Shown here in pieces: positions 1 through 6,461 of a DNA stretch of 14,769 nucleotides (within the stretch, counting starts at the first letter, position 1; every line of letters starts with the position of its first letter). Source of the DNA: Rhabdothermincola_A sp041688815 (lineage in GTDB: Bacteria > Actinomycetota > Acidimicrobiia > Acidimicrobiales > Acidimicrobilacustridaceae); NCBI GenBank assembly GCA_041688815.1, contig JBDNHK010000125.1, forward strand, positions 1-14,769, given 5' to 3'. Position numbers and translations under genes: made by a program. The notes beneath the pieces are model-generated. The model searched no databases and was not told where the DNA came from. It worked only from the letters and a program-made list of their open reading frames with translations.

Positions 1-162
1 ACCCCGACGACAACCCCGAACCACGCCGCCCTTGACGCCCGCAGCGGCGGCCACCATCATCACCCCGCCGACGCAGAAGACCCCGACACGGTCCCATGCC
101 ACTGGCGAAACGGTGGTCCCATCACGCTGGCGAGCGACACCGGGGAACCCAGTCCGATTCAC
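1..162 (-). other. Open frame leaving the left edge, possible N-terminus of a membrane protein
   Basis: On the minus strand a GTG at 162 opens a frame of 54 codons with no stop before the window edge. It includes a hydrophobic stretch (VGVFCVGGVMMVAAAAGV) that could be a membrane helix. It shares codon boundaries with the plus-strand open frame over the same bases, so at most one of the two is likely to be real. The GTG has only a weak, badly spaced GAGGA upstream. Higher up, at 253-255, a minus ATG sits behind an excellent AAAGGAGAGAG but reaches a stop after 13 codons. A decayed or frameshifted gene start is one explanation. Confidence 0.2.
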
Positions 163-360
163 TCCTCGGATTCACGCCTGCCGAGTCTGTTCGACGATGA
201 TGCCGCTCCGCGGTCAGTGGGGTGTAGGCAGCAGCGGCTGACCGACGGCGGTCATCTCTCTCCTTTCGGTTCCCGCTGGGTGAGTCGGCATCCTGGTCCC
301 GACTGGGATCCACGAGACGCTCATCGGCGCACTGTCGCACTCCGTCGCGAGTACCCTTAA
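1..360 (+). other. Open reading frame entering from left edge, doubtful gene
   Basis: The frame starting at base 1 is open to a TAA at 358-360 and would encode the last 119 residues of a protein that begins outside the window. The peptide is rich in His, Asp, Pro and Arg (for example RSGGHHHHPADAEDP) and shows no domain I recognise. My rough count over the first 72 codons gives about 69, 61 and 72 percent GC at codon positions 1, 2 and 3. That is a much flatter pattern than expected for a real high-GC gene, so this may be non-coding. It ends 34 bp before the GTG of the methyltransferase. Confidence 0.2.
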
Positions 361-394
361 TGGCCTCGAAGGGCTACGCAACCAGGGGTCGTGG

Positions 395-1129
395 GTGTCA
401 CCAGAGTCGGAGTTCGTTGAAGGTGTTCAGTGGTCCGAGCTGTCAGGGCGGATTCTTCCGGTCGAGCGCAATGCGATTCTCGATCTTGCGGTTCGGAGCG
501 CGTACCGCCTTCCTGGAAACATCATCGAGTTTGGCGTGGCCGACGGGTCATCGACCCGAAACCTCCGGCGCGCAATGTGGACTGAGGAGATCGTTCGGGC
601 GCTCCGTCCGCGCAAGCGGCTCTACGCGTGCGATTCCTTCGAGGGCTTGAGCGAGCAGTACGAGAATCTTGCGCCCGGCACCTTTGCGTGCAAGCCACCC
701 CGATTGCTCGGAGTGAGCATCGTGCAGGGCTACTTCGAGGACTCACTCACGCCCGACCTCGCCGATGAGGTGGGACCCGTCGCTCTGGCCTCACTGGACG
801 CAGACCTCTACTCCTCGACTCTGTGTGCACTGCAGTGGCTGACGCCTCTGCTACGCACCGGGAGTCTGCTTCTCTTCGACGAGTACACCGGGGAGTCCAA
901 GTCCGAAAAGCGAGCTCATGTCGATTGGCTGGAGGAGTCCGGGGTGTCGACGGTCCTACTGGCTCACCTTCTTCGCGATCCGAGTGGATTGGGAAGCACA
1001 CCTGATCGTCGGTCGCTCTACCAAGTCGTGACGTCGTCGCCGCACGTGCCCGAGGTGCTCCCGCTCACTTCCAGGGGTCGTCGTCTGACCCGGGCTCTTC
1101 GTCAGCTTCGGATGAAGGGCGTAGCCTAA
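395..1129 (+). CDS. TylF/MycF-family O-methyltransferase-like protein
   Basis: This 244-residue protein belongs to the SAM-dependent TylF (macrocin O-methyltransferase) type, whose members methylate hydroxyls on sugars or glycosylated products. Visible motifs are the SAM-binding strand EFGVADGSS (45-53), the ribose-binding strand YACDSFEGL (77-85), the metal/active-site strand SLDADLYSST (133-142) and LLFDEY (159-164). These fit the Rossmann core and its acidic divalent-metal site. The length is usual for the family. The GTG start lies about 6 nt after an AGGGG and is the first usable start in the frame, though the frame stays open upstream. The TAA stop shares a base with the next ATG (TAATG), so it is coupled to the oxygenase-like gene. 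In this setting a sugar residue of an exported glycan is the likely substrate, by inference. Family assignment is firm and substrate unknown. Confidence 0.85.
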   Translation: MSPESEFVEGVQWSELSGRILPVERNAILDLAVRSAYRLPGNIIEFGVADGSSTRNLRRAMWTEEIVRALRPRKRLYACDSFEGLSEQYENLAPGTFACKPPRLLGVSIVQGYFEDSLTPDLADEVGPVALASLDADLYSSTLCALQWLTPLLRTGSLLLFDEYTGESKSEKRAHVDWLEESGVSTVLLAHLLRDPSGLGSTPDRRSLYQVVTSSPHVPEVLPLTSRGRRLTRALRQLRMKGVA

Positions 1130-2028
1130 TGAGGTGGACAGAAGTGGAACTCGTCGAGATGATCGTGGCGAAAGTCCTCGCGGCCCCGGTAGTACAGGAC
1201 CCGTTTCCTCATGTCGTTATCCAAGAGCTACTCCCGAGCGCCCTTTATGAAGCAGCGTTGATAGCGATCCCTCCGAAGTCCGAGTTGACCAAGGTCAGCT
1301 ATCCGGGAACCGGGTACTCCTTGACGGGTAGAGGGGGCCGTTCGGACTTCGGATATGCCTATCTTGGCATGCAGGCCGATGACGGCGTGCTTGGGGTCAT
1401 CCACAAGGCGTTCAGCTCTCCTGCGTTCGCGCGGGCGCTCCTCGACGCCTTCTCAGCACAAGAGGGCAGCAAGACACCCGCAATTCCTGCGGCGAAGCGT
1501 GCCTACTTCGCGAACGGTGCCACCGACTACTCAACGGTCTTCGATCTTCAGATCGACTTGCCAGGGTATGCGATTGCCCCCCACCCTGACGTCCCAAGCA
1601 AGATCGTGACCTTCCAGACCTACCTCACGAGTACCGATGAGCTTGCCCAGTTCGGGACGTTTCTTTGCCGTCCTAAGCCCGGAGTGAGGGTCGAACGTCT
1701 GAAGCCAATCACGTGGCTTGCTCGGGGGATAGAGTTTTTACCAAAACGTTTCTATCAAACACTTGAACGCAGTCGAATCGGATTAGCCTTAGGGCTGGGC
1801 GCAACTCGAAACTGGTATCAGTGGAGTCGGTTCGATCTGGTCAAAGTGGTGCCGGCAGTGCCGAACAGTTTTCTGGCCTTCGCGCCGAACGAGCGGTCAT
1901 TTCATGCAGTTGACCTCTCGATTCCGGAGAGCTTTGGGACGAGAGAGCGCTGTGTCGTCCGAGGATTCATCCGTCAAGGTCGAGACACCACTAATTGGAT
2001 TGCTGAGATCTCCGCCCCTCCGCGGTGA
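1129..2028 (+). CDS. 2-oxoglutarate/Fe(II)-dependent oxygenase-like protein
   Basis: This 299-residue protein has the layout of the cupin-fold 2OG/Fe(II) oxygenases. An H-x-D pair in APHPDVPSK (H152, D154) is followed by KIVTFQTYLT, and a distal His lies in NERSFHAVDL (H259). A basic residue near GFIRQG (R278 or R282) could bind 2-oxoglutarate. Related proteins hydroxylate small molecules, sugars or peptides and sit often in glycan and natural-product clusters. The segment between the two metal-ligand blocks, about residues 184-230, looks like an insert. It has lower GC and contains three TTA codons (1738, 1783, 1789), which is unusual here. The ATG overlaps the stop of the methyltransferase gene by one base, so the two are probably translated together and may act on one substrate. 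The alternative is a PhyH-like or hypothetical protein, since the motif is seen but not tested. Confidence 0.65.
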   Translation: MRWTEVELVEMIVAKVLAAPVVQDPFPHVVIQELLPSALYEAALIAIPPKSELTKVSYPGTGYSLTGRGGRSDFGYAYLGMQADDGVLGVIHKAFSSPAFARALLDAFSAQEGSKTPAIPAAKRAYFANGATDYSTVFDLQIDLPGYAIAPHPDVPSKIVTFQTYLTSTDELAQFGTFLCRPKPGVRVERLKPITWLARGIEFLPKRFYQTLERSRIGLALGLGATRNWYQWSRFDLVKVVPAVPNSFLAFAPNERSFHAVDLSIPESFGTRERCVVRGFIRQGRDTTNWIAEISAPPR

Positions 2029-2115
2029 TCGAAGGCTGCGTTGCACTTCTCGCTTGCAGGTAGCGACGGGAGCATGAGTCCCCTGGCGTGGTGGGGTTTG
2101 GGTCCACCGGCAGTT

Positions 2116-2181
2116 GAGCCACCGGCGTGATGCTCGGTGTGTACCGACAAGTGCACACCAAGGAGAACACGCCGGTGGCTC
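2116..2181 (+). repeat. Long inverted repeat at the start of the IS256 transposase remnant
   Basis: A perfect 14-bp inverted repeat (GAGCCACCGGCGTG at 2116-2129, its complement at 2168-2181) encloses 38 bp. Inside it a second pair, GGTGTGTAC at 2136-2144 and GTGCACACC at 2151-2159, matches at 8 of 9 positions. In RNA this would form a two-tier hairpin. The AAGGAG ribosome site (2160-2165) would fall in an internal loop and the GTG start (2175-2177) in the outer stem. Some IS elements use such folds to stop transposase translation from read-through transcripts. That role here is inference. Confidence 0.7.
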
Positions 2182-2523
2182 TTGATGATTCTGCCGTTTC
2201 TGACCTGCTCGACGCGCTCACGACCGGCGAGGGGACCGACCTGGTCCGCGAGCTCGCCCGGTGGGCCCTTCAACAGCTGATCGAGGTGGAGGTCTCCGCG
2301 AAGATCGGTGCCGGCGTTTAAGAACGCGCCGATGCTCGCACCACGCATCGCAACGGGCACCGGCCTCGGGTGCTGTCGACCAAGGCCGGTGATCTGCAGT
2401 TGGGGATCCCGAAGCTGCGCAAGGGGTCGTTCTTTCCTGAGATCCTCGAGCCGCGCCGCCGCATCGACCAGGCCCTCTACGCAGTGGTGATGGAGGCGTA
2501 CGTGCACGGGATCTCGACCCGGT
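2175..2523 (+). pseudogene. IS256-family (Mutator-type) transposase, N-terminal remnant
   Basis: The frame from a GTG at 2175, 9 nt after AAGGAG, reads as the N-terminus of actinobacterial IS256 transposases: LVRELARWALQQLIEVEVSA, then after an in-frame TAA (2319-2321) GDLQLGIPKLRKGSFFPEIL, RRRIDQALYAVVMEAYVHG and ISTRS. The stop falls where the family usually has a GRYER-like segment, so it looks like local substitutions and not a frameshift. The match ends abruptly at about 2520-2524, leaving some 116 codons of a transposase that is normally around 400 residues, with the catalytic DDE domain missing. The element is dead. Its left end was not placed with certainty but probably lies between 2029 and 2130. 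Confidence 0.85.
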
Positions 2524-2632
2524 CGCCCAGACCTCCACCTGGCGCCGGAGTCCGTCTACCAGGCGATCTACGAGCCGTCGAGCGTGCTGACAACAAGCCC
2601 GCGGGTGACATTGCGGACGGGCAGGGCAAATC
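2521..2632 (+). pseudogene. IS30-family transposase fragment
   Basis: In the frame starting at 2521 the translation RPDLHLAPESVYQAIYEP followed by SSVLTTSPRVTLRTGRANR resembles the middle of actinobacterial IS30 transposases. There a conserved segment ends in ESVYQAIY and a basic LRTGR block precedes the catalytic domain. Only about 37 codons remain. The fragment starts where the IS256 remnant stops, in a different frame, and ends at the left inverted repeat of the ISL3 element. No IS30 sequence was recognised on the other side of ISL3. It has no start and no catalytic residues and is not functional. Confidence 0.6.
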
Positions 2633-2656
2633 GGCTCTTCGGATCTGGGCGGGGTG
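2633..2656 (+). repeat. ISL3 left terminal inverted repeat
   Basis: The repeat starts GGCTCTTCGGA, continues with five poorly matched bases and ends GCGGGGTG. It pairs with the right repeat at 20 of 24 positions. It marks the border with the IS30 fragment. Confidence 0.85.
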
Positions 2657-2690
2657 GCGGTGAGCTGAGCGTTTGCGGGCGCGGCACAGG

Positions 2691-2728
2691 GACTCAACAG
2701 AATCGGTGGTTCCTACGCCGATCGAGTC
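2691..2728 (+). repeat. Stem-loop just before the ISL3 transposase ribosome site
   Basis: GACTC (2691-2695) pairs with GAGTC (2724-2728), and ATCGG (2702-2706) pairs with CCGAT (2718-2722), giving a bulged ten-pair hairpin. It ends just upstream of the GGAG (2730-2733) used by the GTG at 2741. It may limit transposase expression from outside transcripts, which is inference from position only. Confidence 0.45.
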
Positions 2729-2740
2729 CGGAGAGCCCCT

Positions 2741-4048
2741 GTGGAGTCCAACCCTACGCGCGTGTGCGAGCTGCTGGTCGGCTTGCCTGAGGTGAACGTC
2801 CGTGGCGTGCACGACGAACCTGGCTGCCCGATTCGGGTGCATGTCGAGTCCCGGATCGATCAGGGTTGGTGTCGCCAGTGCGGCGTCCGCGCCCAGGTCA
2901 AGGACCGGCCCGCGGTCGAGTTCGTGGACTTGCCGTGCTTCGGGCGGCCGACCCGGTTGGTGTGGCACAAGCACCGGTGGCGCTGCGCGCAGGCAGCGTG
3001 TCCGGCGGGGTCGTGGACGATCGTTGACCCGCGGATTGCGTGGCCGCGGGCTGCGTTGACGGATCGGGCCGGGCGGTGGGCGACAGTGCAGGTCGGCCGG
3101 GTTGGACGGTCGGTCAACGAGGTCGCCGTCGAGTTGGGCTGTGACTGGCACACCGTGAACGACGCCGTTGTCGCGTACGGCGAAGCGCTCCTGGCCGCCG
3201 ACACCGACCGGGTCGGCGACGTCGACGCGTTGGGCTTGGACGAGACGCTGTTCTTCCGTGAGGGGCCTCGACACCACAAGCAGTGGTGCACGTCAGTCGT
3301 TGACGTCGGCCGCCCGGGCCAGCAGAGCCGGCTGGTCGAGGTCATTGAGGGCCGCACCGCCAAGGTCGTCTCGGAGTGGATCGACGCCCGGCCTGCTGCG
3401 TGGCGCAAGGCCATCCGCTACGGCGTGTTGGACATGTCCGGCCCGTACCGCAAGGTGTTCAACGACAGCCTCGACCACGTCACCCAGGTCGCCGACCCGT
3501 TCCACGTCGTCAAGCACGCCAACACCAAGCTCGACGAGTGCCGACGCCGCGTCCAGAACGACACGCTCGGTCATCGGGGCCGCAAAGACGACCCGCTCTA
3601 CCGGTCCCGACGGCTACTCACCAAGGGCCACGAACGCCTCGACGACAACGGCAACACCAAGCTCGACAGCTTGCTCGAGGCCGGCGACCCTAACGGCGAG
3701 GTCCGGATGACCTGGCACGCCAAGGAGACCATCCGCAGCCTCTACGCCATCACCGATCCAGACCAAGCCGGCGAGTTCATCGACGAGCTCATCGTCGACA
3801 TGGCCGACGAGTCGATGCCACCCGAGGTCCGCTCGCTCGCCGGGACGCTACGCCGCTGGCGCGACCACATCGTTGCCTGGCACACCGCCCACGTCACGAA
3901 CGGACCCACCGAAGCGACGAACAACCTCATCAAGCGCATCAAGAGGATCGGGTTCGGACTCCGCAAGTTCCGCCACTATCGGATCCGAGTCCTGCTCTAC
4001 GCCGGCCGACCCAACTGGGACCTACTCGCCACGGTCACACCCCGCTGA
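2741..4048 (+). CDS. ISL3-family transposase
   Basis: This 435-residue transposase should catalyse cut-and-paste movement of its element. The N-terminus carries a zinc-binding pattern, WCRQCG (C44, C47) and RCAQAAC (C82, C87), followed by a helix-turn-helix-like region near 120-150. The DDE core is visible as ALGLDETLFF (D167), YGVLDMSGPYRK (D231) and NGPTEATNNLIKRIKR (E391), with ADPFHVVKHAN (251-261) in between. The ending GFGLRKFRHYRIRVLLY is typical of the family. The length is full and no stop or frameshift is seen, so it may be active. The GTG start follows GGAG by 7 nt. The last codons lie inside the right inverted repeat. Confidence 0.95.
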   Translation: MESNPTRVCELLVGLPEVNVRGVHDEPGCPIRVHVESRIDQGWCRQCGVRAQVKDRPAVEFVDLPCFGRPTRLVWHKHRWRCAQAACPAGSWTIVDPRIAWPRAALTDRAGRWATVQVGRVGRSVNEVAVELGCDWHTVNDAVVAYGEALLAADTDRVGDVDALGLDETLFFREGPRHHKQWCTSVVDVGRPGQQSRLVEVIEGRTAKVVSEWIDARPAAWRKAIRYGVLDMSGPYRKVFNDSLDHVTQVADPFHVVKHANTKLDECRRRVQNDTLGHRGRKDDPLYRSRRLLTKGHERLDDNGNTKLDSLLEAGDPNGEVRMTWHAKETIRSLYAITDPDQAGEFIDELIVDMADESMPPEVRSLAGTLRRWRDHIVAWHTAHVTNGPTEATNNLIKRIKRIGFGLRKFRHYRIRVLLYAGRPNWDLLATVTPR

Positions 4049-4061
4049 ACTCCGAAGAGCC
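4038..4061 (-). repeat. ISL3 right terminal inverted repeat
   Basis: On the minus strand it begins GGCTCTTCGGA and ends GCGGGGTG, the mirror of the left end. It overlaps the final codons and stop of the transposase. The sequence beyond it, 4062-4165, shows no IS30 or other recognisable coding sequence. Confidence 0.85.
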
Positions 4062-4165
4062 GGTTATTGGTCTGGGCTGCTTTCGAGGCCACCAACGACA
4101 TCGCCACTCAAGTGGCAGGACTTCTCCGCCCTCGTCGCTCCCCCAGCCGGACTTCGACTCGGGCA

Positions 4166-5119
4166 TCAGGCAAGCGGATACCGTGCTCGAATGTCGTCCA
4201 GACAAGTGAACAGCTGATCAAGACGAGTCGCAAGGAGCCGTTCGTCGGGTTGCACGAAGTCGCTGGAGGTCATGATCGCCTTCAGGCCGGCATGCGCATC
4301 GCGGAAGCGACGGGCACCCACAGTTCGCTCGTAGGCTCTTGCAGCCTTCACGAGAGGCATGGGGCAGTGTGAGCGTTGTAGCCTCCTCGCAATCTCCTTC
4401 GTCACGTTCTCACTTGCGAAGAGCTTCGGGAGGTGAACCGGGGAATAGGCGTGGCCCATTGATCGACACCAGTCCTGCCACTTGAACTCGTTGATCGTCC
4501 GATTCGTTGCGACAGCAATCCAAGGAACTCCGAAGGTTTCGGCCACGATCGCCGCATGCATTGCTTCAGCGACCACGAAGGGTGCGCCCCGGATGGCATC
4601 GATGGTTCCGAAGATGTCACCAGTCAATGGATCTATGTAGCGCAAACCCGCTTCGCGGCAGACTCGTTCCCACGCCCCACCGCCGGCGAGGACACTCCAC
4701 ATGTGAGGCACGAAGACGGGAGCTGAACCAGGTGGCGCTGCGTCGGTGATGAGGTGCCGAAGAAGCACAGCTCCGTCTACCACCGCCTTCGACGCTGGTA
4801 GCCCCATCGCCGCAGCGGTGTAGGGCCCCCGGACGCAGACCACATCGAGGTTCGAGTTGGACCTCGGCGCTACCCCGTAACCTCCCTTGGCACTTCCGAG
4901 ACCGAGGCCGGAACTGAAGACGATGGTCTGGCGTTCCGGCCCGGACGGAGGAACCAGCATCCCGAGGATCGTTCCGATGCCGAGCAAATCGACGTCCTCG
5001 TACTGAGCGTCGAAGTAGCCCGGCAGCAGGTTGGGGACGATGAACCGATTGAGCTCGTCCCCGAAGTTGAGTATGCCGGGGTAGGCAACAGGATCAGCTG
5101 CGGAGTACCTCAACTGCAT
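4166..5119 (-). CDS. Polysaccharide pyruvyl transferase family protein
   Basis: This protein should transfer pyruvate from phosphoenolpyruvate onto sugar hydroxyls as a ketal, giving an acidic decoration on cell-surface glycans. Family signs are NFGDELNRF (18-26), the LGIGTILG strand (46-53), CVRGPYTAAA (95-104), VVDGAVLL (113-120) and the C-terminal-lobe VAEAMHAAIVAETFGVP (183-199), which is characteristic. The chosen ATG at 5119 gives 317 residues and sits 10 nt after AGGAG. An in-frame ATG at 5200 would add 27 residues but has no good ribosome site and yields an unconvincing N-terminus. The gene runs against the ISL3 element, whose end lies about 105 bp past its stop, and is divergent from the membrane protein gene. 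Family assignment is confident; the acceptor sugar is unknown. Confidence 0.85.
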   Translation of the reverse strand: MQLRYSAADPVAYPGILNFGDELNRFIVPNLLPGYFDAQYEDVDLLGIGTILGMLVPPSGPERQTIVFSSGLGLGSAKGGYGVAPRSNSNLDVVCVRGPYTAAAMGLPASKAVVDGAVLLRHLITDAAPPGSAPVFVPHMWSVLAGGGAWERVCREAGLRYIDPLTGDIFGTIDAIRGAPFVVAEAMHAAIVAETFGVPWIAVATNRTINEFKWQDWCRSMGHAYSPVHLPKLFASENVTKEIARRLQRSHCPMPLVKAARAYERTVGARRFRDAHAGLKAIMTSSDFVQPDERLLATRLDQLFTCLDDIRARYPLA

Positions 5120-5261
5120 CGTGCGAGAACTCCTGTGGCTTGAGGCAGCAGCCTGCGGCCGCAGCGGGCATCTGAATGCTGTGCATGCTCCGACGGTCAT
5201 CGTCAGCCCATCAGAACGACGAAGATCCAGCCTGGCCGAACACCATGGCCCGCTGTGAACG

Positions 5262-5285
5262 CCGCCCGAAAACTGACCAGGGCGG
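5262..5285 (+). repeat. Terminator-like GC hairpin followed by T-rich bases
   Basis: CCGCCC (5262-5267) and GGGCGG (5280-5285) form a perfect 6-bp stem around a 12-base loop, and TTTGTTCT follows. Read on the plus strand this resembles a weak intrinsic terminator, though no plus-strand gene precedes it closely. Its sequence also recalls ends of some actinobacterial IS elements (GAAAACTGACC), so a scar is another option. The function is unproven. Confidence 0.35.
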
Positions 5286-5336
5286 TTTGTTCTCGGCGCC
5301 CGAATAGACGCACTTGATCGTGTAGGTGATCGAGTG

Positions 5337-5346
5337 ATGCTATCCT
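5337..5346 (+). promoter_or_regulatory. Possible extended -10 promoter element
   Basis: TGCTATCCT in 5338-5346 fits an extended -10 box (TGn followed by TATCCT). It lies about 20 bp before the GGAGG site of the membrane protein gene. No good -35 box is found at 16-18 bp, so the call rests on the -10 alone. Confidence 0.35.
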
Positions 5347-5376
5347 AGCTGTAACGATTGTTGTTGGAGGGTACGA

Positions 5377-6030
5377 GTGACCGGACCGTTTGACCCGACC
5401 CCTATCCCCGGTGATTGGTCGGAGTCCGAGTCGCCTACGCCAGAGTCGCCCGAGAGTCAGGCTGGGTCCCGACGGTGGGTGCTGTGGGTAGCGATTGCCG
5501 TTGTTGCCGTCGTTCTCGTAGCTGTCGTCGTGGTGGCAAGGTCCTCCTCAGGTTCTGACGGCGGTGGGGTGGCAGCCCCGACGACTGTGGTGCAGTCTGA
5601 AGACGCTGCGGCCAAGCTCTGTCAGCAGGGTGAGTGGCCGAAGCTCTACAACGGCAGGCCGATGGCACTCGATGCGACGTCGGATGCGGGCTTCTTCTTC
5701 TGGGGCAATCCAAGCGGATGGAGCGCACGGGTGCGCAGCGGTATTCCCGCCACCGACTACACGATTCGCCTCACGACCTCACACCCTATCAATCGTGCCA
5801 CCCTCACTGTCGACTCGCCCGATAACGGGAGTCTGGTGGTCGAAGGCAACACCGCAACATTCAAGGTCAACTCGAACTCGGGCGTCAATGGCATTGACTT
5901 CGGTACCTGCCAGTCCGACACGTTCCGGCTCGACCTCTTGGTGGACGAGAGGCTTGCGGCACCAGGGAGCGTCTTCGTCGGTCCCAACAACCGGGCATTG
6001 CAGAACCCGTTGCTGATCGAGCGGACCTAG
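5377..6030 (+). CDS. Single-pass membrane protein with small extracytoplasmic domain, function unknown
   Basis: This 217-residue protein is not recognised. Residues 1-33 are acidic and rich in Pro and Ser (SESESPTPESPES), with RR just before a membrane helix at about 34-54 that is nearly all Val, Ala and Ile. A Ser/Gly linker (55-65) leads to an outside domain of some 150 residues with two cysteines (C82, C178) that could form a disulfide. That domain is rich in predicted beta strands (RATLTVDSPDNGSLVVEG). The topology suggests a type II membrane-anchored protein facing the wall. The GTG start is well supported by GGAGG at 5366-5370 with 6 nt spacing. It stands alone between the divergent pyruvyl transferase and a minus-strand pseudogene. 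A role in glycan assembly would be guesswork. Confidence 0.8.
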   Translation: MTGPFDPTPIPGDWSESESPTPESPESQAGSRRWVLWVAIAVVAVVLVAVVVVARSSSGSDGGGVAAPTTVVQSEDAAAKLCQQGEWPKLYNGRPMALDATSDAGFFFWGNPSGWSARVRSGIPATDYTIRLTTSHPINRATLTVDSPDNGSLVVEGNTATFKVNSNSGVNGIDFGTCQSDTFRLDLLVDERLAAPGSVFVGPNNRALQNPLLIERT

Positions 6031-6345
6031 CGTTCTGTTGATTCGGAAATCCTCCAGCGCTCGAGCCTGATTTCGCAGAGTTGTTCGACGTAGGTGATGT
6101 CAGGCTCGAATTCTTTGCGGAGGGAGCGCTCGAGGGTGGGGTCGAGTGGCGGCGGTGTGACAGGGACCGCATCCCAGCGATCGAGCCTCGCGGCGATGCG
6201 TTGCTTCGTGGTCCCCGGTAGCGCCGCGTGCCCAGCCTTCTTCACTCCTACCGGCGCTGACACGGCCGGGTCGAGTATGCCGAGCCGACTCGGCGAGGCA
6301 CGGTTCTCGACTAGGCAAGGGAGAGACAGGCTCGGATCGACGCAG
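6027..6345 (-). pseudogene. C-terminal remnant of a sulfotransferase-like gene
   Basis: On the minus strand the end of an open frame reads NRASPSRLGIL, KKAGHAALPG, QRIAARLDRWDAVP, PPPLDPTLERSLRKEF and EPDITYVEQL up to a TAG that overlaps the stop of the membrane protein gene by four bases. The order, asn-arg-ser-like segment, basic amphipathic stretch, then proline-leucine-aspartate before a helix ending near a Trp, resembles the C-terminus of PAPS-dependent sulfotransferases. The expected upstream parts (the PAPS-binding P-loop region) are absent, and the flippase gene occupies that space on the other strand. I read it as a 3' stump of roughly 100 codons left after gene replacement. The frame is open up to 6446, but the first part looks unrelated. 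The family call is tentative. Confidence 0.5.
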
Positions 6346-6461
6346 GGCTGCGGATGGCATTCTGCAGCTCTCGGCGATGACTCGCTCCCGGATGGTTCTC
6401 GGAGGCGGTGGGCGCAGTCGGTATGCTCGGGACGTCGCTGCGACAAGCAGGAGTTTGGTTC

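Larger units (their letters stand above)
2633..4061 (+). mobile_element. ISL3-family insertion sequence, apparently complete
   Basis: This element of about 1429 bp is bounded by imperfect terminal inverted repeats of 24 bp (2633-2656 and 4038-4061, 20 of 24 matching) whose outermost 11 bases, GGCTCTTCGGA, are identical. A single transposase gene fills it. The size and the GGCTCTTC-type ends are typical of ISL3 elements. ISL3 members usually make 8-bp target duplications, but the flanks GGCAAATC and GGTTATTG do not match. Insertion was therefore probably followed by an adjacent deletion or recombination. Confidence 0.88.

Noticed and set aside
3168..3710. Long alternative frames inside the ISL3 transposase
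   Set aside because: They are Ser/Arg/Thr-rich shadows of the true frame, which has zinc and DDE motifs.
4062..4165. Coding-looking frame after ISL3 (VWAAFEATNDIATQVAGLL)
   Set aside because: Too short, soon becomes low-complexity, with no recognised family and no start signal.
6408..6461. Longer start for the flippase
   Set aside because: The GTG at 6462 has a well-placed AGGAG; the upstream one does not.
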